A DNA stretch of 64,000 bases from Planctomycetota bacterium (GTDB taxonomy: Bacteria > Planctomycetota > UBA1135 > UBA2386), in NCBI GenBank assembly GCA_020638695.1, contig JACKIB010000026.1, positions 13,846-77,845 of the forward strand, written 5' to 3'. A program made the position numbers and the translations under genes. The notes beneath the pieces are model-generated. The model saw nothing but the letters and a program-made list of their open reading frames with translations. It made no database searches and was not told the origin of the DNA. Positions 49,134-56,913 of the stretch are shown here, piece after piece (the first letter of the stretch is position 1; every line of letters begins with the position of its first letter).

Positions 49134-50438
49134 TCAGTTGGGGCAGTACTCGCTACGGTAGTTGTAGTAAGCCAGCACCCAGGCGTAGTAGCGCGCCGTC
49201 CAGTAGCTCGTGTCCAGCAGCCCGTAGCGCACCACACGAACGACTTGGTCCGGAGTCAGCGGGTACCGGACGCCGGGGTGCCGGGCATTCAGCAGGGCGG
49301 CGATCCCGTGGCGCAGCAGCGCCCGGTTGAACCCGACGCGTCCGCGGCCGCCGCCCGCGGCCAGCGCCTGCGCGAGGGTCGTCTCGCAGTCGCGCGAGTA
49401 GCGCCGACTGAAGCTCGCGTGGCAGTGGTGCGACGAGTGCGCCGCGGAGAAGGTGGAGCACAGACCGAACACCGTCGCGACCTTGTCGGCCGGTGCCAGC
49501 CCGGTGGCTTTCCACAGGTCTTGGTTCTCCAGCCAGAACTTCGGACCGAGGTTCTTGGTGCACTGCGCCGCCGGAACCCCGAGGCTGAATGCCGCCCCGA
49601 CCCAGGTCACTGAGGCGAGCGGGTTTTCTCCAGGGACGTCGGCGGACAACAACTGGACGGTGAGCTTGCGCGCCCCGGCGGGGACCGCGACGGAGAGCGA
49701 CACCGTGTCCCACTCCGGACCATCGGCGGAGCCGAGGATACTCGACAGCAGAGTCGGCGCAGCGTCGTCGATCTGCAGGCTCACGACGCTCTCCGCGTTG
49801 TCGAGCACCGCAGCGACGATCAGCTCCAGGCGAGCGGTTCGGCTCGCGGTCGACGGGGCGAACTCGAACACCTGCGGGGCGGTCGACTGCAACGCGCCGG
49901 CGAACCCGCCGAACGCATTGTCGCTGCCTTCGCGAAGCTGCAGATCGGCGGCGCTGCCATCGTCGTACACGACCACGAGCGAGGCGCCCTTGTTGGCTGC
50001 GAACAGCGCCTGGAAGTTCATTCCGCTGACCGACACGTTGTTGGCGCCGGGGGTGATGAGCCCGAGTGCGGTGACGTCGGCGCGGTAGGTGTAGGTGTAG
50101 AAGCGCTGCCCCTGAAACTGGAAGAACAGCGACGGACCGCCGACCAGCGTGCCGTTCACCGGCTTGCCATCGAGCTCGATCGAGTCGTCTCCACCGGCGT
50201 CGCTGTTGTCCTGGCCAGCCCACAGTGCGATGACCTGCTTCACCGTGACGCCGAGCGGGACGTCGATGGTGATGGAGCTGGGGCCTTGGATCATCCCCGT
50301 CCCGGCGACCACGAAGCCGGATCCACGGACCAGCCCGGCGAGCGGGGCGAGACCTTCGGTACCCGCCCCGGGAGTCACTTGGGCGGCAGAGACATTGGCT
50401 AGCGCCAGCGAGGTGGCGAACACGAGGGTGCGGAGCAT
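49134..50438 (-). CDS. Secreted DUF3344-like surface protein
   Basis: The product is 434 residues with signal peptide MLRTLVFATSLALANVSAAQ. Residues about 25-250 resemble the DUF3344 layout (GTGMIQGPSSITIDVP, VKQVIALWAGQDN, DSIELDGKPVNGTLVGG, YTYRADVTALGL, GASLVVVYDDGS). The C-terminal 110 residues hold NLGPKFWLENQDLWKATGLAP, a motif found near the end of many secreted proteins, then an Arg- and Tyr-rich end with SYWTARYYAWVLAYYNYRSEYCPN. It is probably exposed on the surface. Expression is not linked to another gene. Confidence 0.72.
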   Translation of the reverse strand: MLRTLVFATSLALANVSAAQVTPGAGTEGLAPLAGLVRGSGFVVAGTGMIQGPSSITIDVPLGVTVKQVIALWAGQDNSDAGGDDSIELDGKPVNGTLVGGPSLFFQFQGQRFYTYTYRADVTALGLITPGANNVSVSGMNFQALFAANKGASLVVVYDDGSAADLQLREGSDNAFGGFAGALQSTAPQVFEFAPSTASRTARLELIVAAVLDNAESVVSLQIDDAAPTLLSSILGSADGPEWDTVSLSVAVPAGARKLTVQLLSADVPGENPLASVTWVGAAFSLGVPAAQCTKNLGPKFWLENQDLWKATGLAPADKVATVFGLCSTFSAAHSSHHCHASFSRRYSRDCETTLAQALAAGGGRGRVGFNRALLRHGIAALLNARHPGVRYPLTPDQVVRVVRYGLLDTSYWTARYYAWVLAYYNYRSEYCPN

Positions 50439-50582
50439 GGGCTGTGTTGCTGTGTCGAAGTTGGCCGCAATGGGCCGGCGGGCTCGCGAATCTACCGCCG
50501 AGTTCGGAGGTGACAACTCGGTCGGAGCGCCGGCCTGCGAGCCATCGGCACAACTCGCGTTGGCATGGGCGAACCCGGACGA

Positions 50583-53500
50583 CTACTTGTCGCCCGGGTC
50601 CGCAACGACGCGCAGCTCGACCGCTGCGGTTTCGCCGTCGGCCGACACCACGACCTTGTAGGTGGTCGTGCGGTCGCGGCTGGACGGAGTGCGACGGCGC
50701 GGCGCCCCTCGCGGCCCGCGGCCACTGCCCGGTCCGGCGCGGCTTGCGTTCGGACGCAGATCCCACACCAGGTGGTGCAGTCCGGCTGCGGGTTTGACTT
50801 CGAGATCGCGCACCTTCGCGCCCTTCTCGTCGAGCACGGTGACGGTCAGTTCACGAGGCTTGTTCGCCAGCACGAAGAAGATGTCGGCCTGGACCGGCAC
50901 GTCCGCGCCGACGTAGCGCCGCGCGCCACCCGAGACACCGCGGCTCGGGCTTCGCGACCAGCGGATCACTTCTGCCGGCTGGGCGACGAACAGATTCTTC
51001 TCGCGGTTCTTCGCCGTGAGCTGCCGCAGCGCGGTGACATCGAGTCGCCACAGGCTGCGGCCGTGGGTCGCGATCACGATGTCGCCGCACCGTCCGTGTT
51101 GGGCCACTTCGTGCACCGCGACCGTCGGCAGGTTGTTGTGGAAGCGGGTCCAGCTGGTCCCGCGATCCAACGACACGAACAGGCCGAACTCGGTCCCCAA
51201 GTACAGCAGGTCGGGGTTGACGCGGTCTTCACGGATGCACCGTGCCGAGCCGCGCGGCAGATCGCCGGCGAGCGAGCGCCAGGAGTTGCCGTAGTCGTCG
51301 CTCACCAACACGTACGGCCGATCGTCGTCGGAGCGGTGGCCGTCGACGGTGACGTACACCCGGCCCTCGCGGACCCGCGAGGCTTCGATCGAGCTGATCC
51401 ACATCGGCTTGTCGACCAAATCGGTGAACGCCACGCCGCGGGGTGGTTGAGCGGACGACCGCGGCCCGAAGCCTCGGTTGGTCGCGGACGTTGTGCCGGC
51501 ACCCGAGGCGCTCGTGTTCTTGCGCAAGTCGATCCAGTCGTGGTCGCCGTGCCGGGTGCCCCAGAGGCCACCGTCGTCGCTGCCGACGTACAACACCTTC
51601 GGGTCGAGTGGCGACTCGGCCAGTGCGGTGGCACTGCCGCGCTTGGTGGTGGTGATCTCGGGCGAGATCGGCACCAGGTCGTTGCCGCGGTTCAGCGAGC
51701 GGAAGACGCGGTTGCCTGCGTTGTAGTAGATGCGCGAGTTGTGCTTGGACAGGATGAACGGCGTGTTCCAATTGAAGCGGTAGTTCGGCCGTTGCGTGGT
51801 CCTGATCACGCGCGGGTCGTCCGCTCCGCGCCGCTGCCCATTGCCGCGGCGCGGACCCGCGGGCCGGATCGGGGCGCGCTCGCCGGTGCGCAGGTTCACC
51901 CGCTGGGTCGCGCCGTTCTGGCTCTCGTAGTAGATCTGATCCGGATCCTCGGGATCCACCTGCACCACGAAGCCGTCCCCGCCGCCGATTCGAATCCAGT
52001 CCTCGTTGATCGCCGAGCGGTGGGGCGCTCCCCACGTGCCGTTGTCCTGCAGGCCGCCGAACACTCGGTAGTCGCGACGTGGGCCGAGCGCGACGTGGTA
52101 GAACTGACCGAGCGCCATGTGGTTGAGGTGGTCCCAGTGGGCGCCGCGGTCATAGGTGGCGTAGAGTCCGCCGTCGCACCCGAGCAGCATGTGGCGGGAG
52201 TTCGCAGGATCGATCCACAGTGCGTGCTGGTCCGCATGCACGCCGCGGGTGAAGTCGCGGGTGAACTGCTTGCCGCCGTCGCTCGACTTCGAGCCGGCGA
52301 CTCCGAGGACGTACTGGTGCTTGTCGTCGGTCGGATCGACGCGGAACTGGCTGAAGTACATCGGCCGCGGGTTGATGCTGTTGATTCGCTTCCAGGTGGT
52401 GCCGCCGTCGTCGGACCGGTAGACGCCGCCGTGCTGGAACCCCTCGCCGCCCTGGAAGTCCTGCAGGTTGGCGGGTTGGCCACCGAGGCGTTCGGCGAAT
52501 GCGATCTCGGCGGGGCGTTCCCCGGTGAAGCGGCGCGGGCTTCGCCCACCGCGCGTCGGACGGTTGCTCGGCGGCGGCGTCTCGCTCGGGGTCGGCTGCT
52601 TGCCGAGTCGAACTTCCAACTTGCGACCCTTGCCCTCGCGCAGCACTTCGAATGCCACGGTGGTGCCGACTTCGAATCGGGTCAGCTCTTGCGGCAGGTT
52701 CTTGCTCGACAGACCCGGTGCGTCGTTGATCGACAGGATGATGTCCCCGCGCCGTAGCCCTGCCTTGTGTGCCGGGCTGTTCTTGGCCACGGCGACGACT
52801 CGCGCGCCCTTGTCGGCGTCCGCGATCCTGGTGATCCCACTCCAACCGATGCGCTCGCCCGGCTTGCCGATCTTCGCGCTCTCGACGATCGCGAACACCA
52901 CCTCGGGGTTCTTGCGGTAGAAGTCGATGCCGATGCGACCGAGTGCGCAGGTCGGCAGGCCCTTGGTCAACTTCTCGAACGTCTGCCCGCCGTCGGTGGT
53001 GCGGTACAGCCCGCTGCCCTTGGCGATCTTCTTGGCGGGGTCGTTGGTGTCGAAGCCGTCGCGCTGCCGCTCGTAGGTGGCGAACAGGATCGTGTCCGGA
53101 TCGCCCGGCTTCATCTGGATGTCGAGAACCCCGGTGTTGTCGTCGACGAAGTGGATGCGCTGCCACGACTTTCCGCCGTCGAGCGTCTTGAACAGACCGC
53201 GCTCCGAGTTCGGTCCGTAGAGGCGGCCGAGTGCGCCGACGTACACGATGTCCTTGTTGGTCGGGTGTACGCGGATGCAGCCGATCTGGAAGCTCTGCCG
53301 CAGGCCCATGTTCTTCCACGTCTTGCCGCCGTCGGTCGACTTGTAGACGCCGTCGCCGTAGCTGACCGAGTTGCGCGGATTCTCTTCCCCGGTGCCGACC
53401 CAGACCGTGTTCGGGTCGCTCGGGGCGATGCACACGTCACCGATCGACACCGTGGATTCGCGGTCGAACAGGTGCGTGAAGGTGATCCCGTTGTTGTCGG

Positions 53501-53741
53501 TCTTGATCAATCCGCCGGACGCGGTCGCGGCGAAGAACAACGTCGGGTCCTTCTCGTACACCGACAACGCGACGATGCGGCCGCCCATGTTGGCGGGTCC
53601 GATGCAGCTCCAGGTGAACTTCTCGACCCAAGCGGGTGCGAGCGCCGGCCGGGTGGCCGACTGTTGCGCGATCAGAGTTGCGGGACACAGGACCGCGATG
53701 GCGAGCGAGACCAAGACCGGGGCACGAACGGGGGATTGCAT
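50583..53741 (-). CDS. Secreted BNR/VPS10-type beta-propeller protein with an inserted PDZ domain
   Basis: The product is 1052 residues with signal peptide ending TLIAQQ. Sortilin/BNR-type repeats (DGVYKSTDGGKTWKNMG, GLYRTTDGGQTFEKL, GVYRSDDGGTTWKRIN, GLFVSLDRGTSWTRFH) form a double propeller; Asp-box motifs S-x-D-x-G-x-T-W are clear. Residues about 320-400 are a PDZ domain (GARVVAVAKNSPAHKAGLRRGDIILSINDAPGL) placed between the first repeats. The C-terminus is an Ig-like tail (RELTVTVLDEKGAKVRDLEV). It resembles the secreted glycosyl-hydrolase-like or Por-type proteins common in planctomycetes. Its ligand is unknown. Confidence 0.85.
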   Translation of the reverse strand: MQSPVRAPVLVSLAIAVLCPATLIAQQSATRPALAPAWVEKFTWSCIGPANMGGRIVALSVYEKDPTLFFAATASGGLIKTDNNGITFTHLFDRESTVSIGDVCIAPSDPNTVWVGTGEENPRNSVSYGDGVYKSTDGGKTWKNMGLRQSFQIGCIRVHPTNKDIVYVGALGRLYGPNSERGLFKTLDGGKSWQRIHFVDDNTGVLDIQMKPGDPDTILFATYERQRDGFDTNDPAKKIAKGSGLYRTTDGGQTFEKLTKGLPTCALGRIGIDFYRKNPEVVFAIVESAKIGKPGERIGWSGITRIADADKGARVVAVAKNSPAHKAGLRRGDIILSINDAPGLSSKNLPQELTRFEVGTTVAFEVLREGKGRKLEVRLGKQPTPSETPPPSNRPTRGGRSPRRFTGERPAEIAFAERLGGQPANLQDFQGGEGFQHGGVYRSDDGGTTWKRINSINPRPMYFSQFRVDPTDDKHQYVLGVAGSKSSDGGKQFTRDFTRGVHADQHALWIDPANSRHMLLGCDGGLYATYDRGAHWDHLNHMALGQFYHVALGPRRDYRVFGGLQDNGTWGAPHRSAINEDWIRIGGGDGFVVQVDPEDPDQIYYESQNGATQRVNLRTGERAPIRPAGPRRGNGQRRGADDPRVIRTTQRPNYRFNWNTPFILSKHNSRIYYNAGNRVFRSLNRGNDLVPISPEITTTKRGSATALAESPLDPKVLYVGSDDGGLWGTRHGDHDWIDLRKNTSASGAGTTSATNRGFGPRSSAQPPRGVAFTDLVDKPMWISSIEASRVREGRVYVTVDGHRSDDDRPYVLVSDDYGNSWRSLAGDLPRGSARCIREDRVNPDLLYLGTEFGLFVSLDRGTSWTRFHNNLPTVAVHEVAQHGRCGDIVIATHGRSLWRLDVTALRQLTAKNREKNLFVAQPAEVIRWSRSPSRGVSGGARRYVGADVPVQADIFFVLANKPRELTVTVLDEKGAKVRDLEVKPAAGLHHLVWDLRPNASRAGPGSGRGPRGAPRRRTPSSRDRTTTYKVVVSADGETAAVELRVVADPGDK

Positions 53742-53842
53742 GGGTGCGCGGTGGTTGTGGGGAGACGAAAGCGGGTGTGCGGGTGGCACGTGCCCATCCA
53801 CCCTACCCGGTGGGCGGGGCGCGGTGGGGGGGATCCAATTAG

Positions 53843-53910
53843 CTAGCCCGGACTATTCGTGAGCAGCGTCGCGCGATCGCAGCAGCTCGGTCATGAACAG
53901 TCCGGGCTAG
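53843..53910 (+). repeat. Mini Pal-B, 68 bp (array C)
   Basis: The sequence from CTAGCCCGGACTATTCGTG to CATGAACAGTCCGGGCTAG keeps both ends and only the outermost stem; the inner 113 bases are deleted. It is mobile-element-like in having intact ends. Its last CTAG is shared with Pal-A. Confidence 0.88.
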
Positions 53911-54074
53911 GAGTCTGCGCCACAGAATGACAACCCATGAGATCCGCGCCTTCCAGCACCTGTCACCCCCCGAAATCCTCGCCGAATCCACCAATTCGGC
54001 TGTGTTTTCGGGCGGCGACCTGCGCCGAAATCCACGAACCTCCTGAGTCACCCTTCTGTGGCGCAGACTCCTAG
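53907..54074 (+). repeat. Pal-A copy (array C)
   Basis: This is exactly 168 bp with both CTAG ends, perfect outer inverted repeat and central CCACCA stem-loop. Confidence 0.92.
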
Positions 54075-54183
54075 GCGGCACTTCTCGCCAACCGATGGCC
54101 GTGACGCCGCGGCCGAGGGCTCGAGATGGGGACGCGCCGCGTTCGGTGCTGCGCGCCGTCGGGGTCGCCCGTCAGCGACTGCC

Positions 54184-55089
54184 CTACTTGCCTGGTGCCG
54201 CGGCGCCGAGGGCCTGCCAGGACTGACCGTCCTGCGCCTCACCGCCGGCCGCGACTTTCGCGTCCAGACCGGTTGCGCCCGGGGCGAACGCGGCCAACGG
54301 CTCGGGACCGTTGAATCCGCCGCTGTAGTCCTTGGTGTTCGGCGCGACCAATACGATCCCGCGTTGGTCGACGAAGAACACCCGGCGTCCGCTGACCCCG
54401 TTCTCCTCCGGCCAGGCGTAGGCGCACCACACGCGTTCCGCGGGGTTGGCGCTCACCTCGGCACCGTGTGCGCCGCCGAGGTCGCTCTCGCGCTGCGGCA
54501 CGAAGCGCACCCCCGGAAGGAAGATCTGGAACAGGTAGCCGTCCTTGCTCATCTGCCCGTTGCGGATCGCCGACACCGACATCAAAGGCTGCTCGAGCGG
54601 TTGCTCGACCGAGGTCCCCTTGCCGCGGATGCCACTCGTGCCGGCCAGTTCTCCGAAGAAGCCGAACTCACCGACGCCATCGCCATCGGTGTCGATCGCG
54701 CCGAGCCCCTGCAGCCGCTTCTGACAGGAATGCAGGTACTCGAGCATCTGCGTGGCCGCCCGTTCGTTGCGCTGCATCTGCGTGCCGCCGCGACCCGGCT
54801 CGATCTTCTTGGCCCGTGCGAGCACCTCACCGACCGTCATGCCGGTGACTTGCATCAGACTGGGCTTGGCATCCGGTGAATCGAGACTGGCCATCAGCTT
54901 GAGCCGCGCCGACTCGAACTCGCCCCAGTCCTTCTGCGACATCTGCTTCTTGATCGCCACCAGGGACTCGGTTGCCGCCTCGATGCTCGAGCCGTCGATG
55001 CGCAGTGCGTGGTGCGCCGGGGTGGCCTGGTGTCGGCTGCAGGCGACGAGCACGACACAGGTGAACAGCGTTGCGGGGCGGTGGCGCAT
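54184..55089 (-). CDS. Lipoprotein of unknown function (prepilin-like C-terminal pattern)
   Basis: The product is 301 residues. The lipobox LVACS lies at about residues 14-18 (LFTCVVLVACSR). A helical region follows (TESLVAIKKQMSQKDWGEFESARLKLM), then a globular part with GAIDTDGDGVGEFGFFGELAG, a calcium-loop-like D-x-D-x-D-G, and the block KDGYLFQIFLPG..ERVWCAYAWPEENGVSGRRVFFVDQRGIV. The latter pattern occurs in many planctomycete lipoproteins. No catalytic site is seen. It lies 68 bases downstream of the dehydratase. Confidence 0.68.
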   Translation of the reverse strand: MRHRPATLFTCVVLVACSRHQATPAHHALRIDGSSIEAATESLVAIKKQMSQKDWGEFESARLKLMASLDSPDAKPSLMQVTGMTVGEVLARAKKIEPGRGGTQMQRNERAATQMLEYLHSCQKRLQGLGAIDTDGDGVGEFGFFGELAGTSGIRGKGTSVEQPLEQPLMSVSAIRNGQMSKDGYLFQIFLPGVRFVPQRESDLGGAHGAEVSANPAERVWCAYAWPEENGVSGRRVFFVDQRGIVLVAPNTKDYSGGFNGPEPLAAFAPGATGLDAKVAAGGEAQDGQSWQALGAAAPGK

Positions 55090-55157
55090 GTACAGAACAT
55101 CGGCACCCGGCGGGGTCGGCCTTGCGGTGGTGCGGACGGTCCCTCCGCAGCGCCGGC

Positions 55158-56117
55158 TCAGGTTCGGCAGAGGACTTGCCGCAGCGTCTGCGCAGCGATG
55201 TTCCCACCGCATACGACCACCGCGACCCGCTTCCCGTCCCAGCGATCGCCACCGCGCCAGAACGCCGCAACCGCCGCGCCCGCGGCACCCTCGATCAGCG
55301 TGTGCTGCGCGTCGATCGTCGCCTCGACCGCGGCCGCGATTTCGTCTTCCTCCACCAGGACCAATTCGTCCAAGGCAGAGCGGCACAGCCCCAGGGTGAT
55401 CGAGTCGGGTTCGATGCCACCGGCGGTGCCGTCGGACAGAGTCGGCGTGGATACAACCTCGACCACGCGGCCGGCCGCCAGGGACGCGTGCATCGCCGCC
55501 GACGCGCGCGGTGATGCGCCAACCACGGTGATCTGCGGCCGAATCGCCTTGAGGTATCCGCCGACGCCGGCCGCCAAACCCCCGCCACCCACCGCCACGA
55601 TGACCGCGTCGAGTTCCGGCAGGTCGAGTTCGAGTTCGCGCCCGATGGTGCCCTGGCCCGCGATCACCGCCGGATCGTTGTACGGCGACACGTAGGTCGC
55701 GCCGTGCTGGTGGGCGTGGGTGCGCGCCGCGACCTCGGCCGCCAGGCAGTCGTCGCCGACCGTGCACACCTCCGCACCGAGCCGGCGGATGACGTCGAGC
55801 TTGTTCGGCTGAGCGCTACACGGGGCGAAGATCGTCGCCGGCACGCCGAGCTGCCGCGCACCGTAGGCGACCGCCGCACCGTGGTTGCCAGTGGATGCCG
55901 CGACCACGCCACCCAGACGCGCCGGCGGGTCGAGCGCCAGCAGCTTGTTCATCGCGCCGCGGAGCTTGAACGACCCGGTGTGTTGCAGATTCTCCAGCTT
56001 GAGGAACGCGTGGCAGCCGCGTGCGCGAGTGAGCGCCGGCGCGGGCTCGAGCGGGGTATGGCGGACGTGGGACGCGATCCGTCGGTGGGCGTCGAGGACT
56101 GCTCCACGGATGTCCAT
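55158..56117 (-). CDS. PLP-dependent threonine/serine dehydratase-like enzyme
   Basis: The product is 319 residues. It has the PLP lysine K51 in NLQHTGSFKLRGAMNKL, the SGGNHG-like ASTGNHGAAVAYGARQLG, and the glycine loop VAVGGGGLAAGVGGYLK, all of the fold-type II threonine dehydratase/serine racemase group. It lacks the C-terminal ACT-like regulatory domain of biosynthetic IlvA, so it is the short, catabolic type. The start is read as ATG at 56117, seven bases after a TATGCT box; an ATG at 56129 lies within that box. A Pal-C repeat ends two bases from the box. Confidence 0.85.
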   Translation of the reverse strand: MDIRGAVLDAHRRIASHVRHTPLEPAPALTRARGCHAFLKLENLQHTGSFKLRGAMNKLLALDPPARLGGVVAASTGNHGAAVAYGARQLGVPATIFAPCSAQPNKLDVIRRLGAEVCTVGDDCLAAEVAARTHAHQHGATYVSPYNDPAVIAGQGTIGRELELDLPELDAVIVAVGGGGLAAGVGGYLKAIRPQITVVGASPRASAAMHASLAAGRVVEVVSTPTLSDGTAGGIEPDSITLGLCRSALDELVLVEEDEIAAAVEATIDAQHTLIEGAAGAAVAAFWRGGDRWDGKRVAVVVCGGNIAAQTLRQVLCRT

Positions 56118-56124
56118 CGCGCAG

Positions 56125-56130
56125 AGCATA
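56125..56130 (-). promoter_or_regulatory. -10 box TATGCT adjoining a Pal-C repeat
   Basis: On the minus strand the repeat ends CCACTAG, then comes G, then TATGCT, seven bases and the ATG (56117). Any -35 element (17 bases upstream reads AACTTC) must lie inside the repeat. Confidence 0.4.
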
Positions 56131-56131
56131 C

Positions 56132-56300
56132 CTAGTGGGGTGTGTCCGAAGTTCGTTGCATAAGTCGTCGAGTCATGCGGTTCGCTCGCAAGGAGCTGCG
56201 ACGACACGGCTTGTTGGTGGACAAGCTGAGGAGCTGCGACGCCGCGAGCGGGCCGTAGGGCCGGCGACTCATGTGACCAACTTCGGACACACCCCACTAG
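56132..56300 (-). repeat. Pal-C copy, inverted (array D)
   Basis: This 169-bp copy shows the CTAGTGGGGTGTGTCCGAAG termini and the central loop. Its left CTAG lies immediately upstream of the dehydratase -10 box. Confidence 0.92.
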
Positions 56301-56463
56301 TGCCCCTCGTCTGAAGTTCGCAGCAAATGTGGCTGCGTCAGTCGAATCGTGCGCAAGGCGCTGCGACGACACGGCTTGTTGGTGGACAAGCTGAGGAGCA
56401 GCAACGCAGCGAGCGGATCGAATGGCCGGGCACGTGTGCTGCGAACTCCGGACGCGGGGCTAG
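56297..56463 (-). repeat. Divergent Pal-C subtype (array D)
   Basis: This 167-bp element has different ends, CTAGTGCCCCTCGTCTGAAG and CCGGACGCGGGGCTAG, but the same layout and core, including GACGACACGGCTTGTTGGTG and the CCACCA stem-loop. It is a second subtype or an older copy. It shares CTAG with both neighbours. Confidence 0.82.
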
Positions 56464-56627
56464 GAGTCTGCGCCACAGAAGGGCGACTCAGGAGGTTCGT
56501 GGATTTCGGCGCAGGTCGCCGCCCGAAAACACAGGCGAATTGGTGGATTCGGCGAGGCTTTCGGGGGGTGACAGGTGCTGGAAGGCTCGGATCTCATGGG
56601 TTGTCATTCTGTGGCGCAGACTCCTAG
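56460..56627 (-). repeat. Pal-A copy (array D)
   Basis: This is exactly 168 bp with perfect ends. It differs from the copies at 35860 and 53907 by a few substitutions only; one breaks a base pair of the central stem (CCGAAT opposite ATTCGC). Confidence 0.9.
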
Positions 56628-56823
56628 CCCGGGCCATTCGTGGCCGAGCTGCTGCGATCGCGCAAGGTCGCTGCCGGCATCGTCAGAACCTGCTGCTCGA
56701 CGGGGCGGCACCCCGCCTCCGGGCAGAACCCGCCGTTGTCCTTGCCGGCAACAACCTCGCACGATCTCGCGACGCTGCTCATGAATGGTGTCCCCGGGGC
56801 TGCTCGTGAACAGCCCGGGCCAG
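56624..56823 (-). repeat. Pal-B copy (array D end)
   Basis: The left end CTAGCCCGGGCCATTCGTGG and internal GGGGCGGCACCCCGCCTCC are typical; the right end is disturbed, with an extra GGTGTCCCCGGGG and then a second end-like GTGAACAGCCCGGGCCAG. The array ends about 90 bases upstream of the kinase gene. Confidence 0.8.
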
Positions 56824-56877
56824 CGATCCACGGCGCGCGGGTCGGGCTTTTGAGCCGCTGACCAGGTGGCGCGGGGG

Positions 56878-56883
56878 TATGCT
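56878..56883 (+). promoter_or_regulatory. -10 box TATGCT of the kinase gene
   Basis: GGGGTATGCT lies 30 bases before the ATG at 56914. A TTGAGC sits 22 bases further upstream, too distant for a good pair. It would give a normal short leader. Confidence 0.3.
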
Positions 56884-56913
56884 CGCCGGCCCGCGGCGAC
56901 GACCCCCCAGCCC

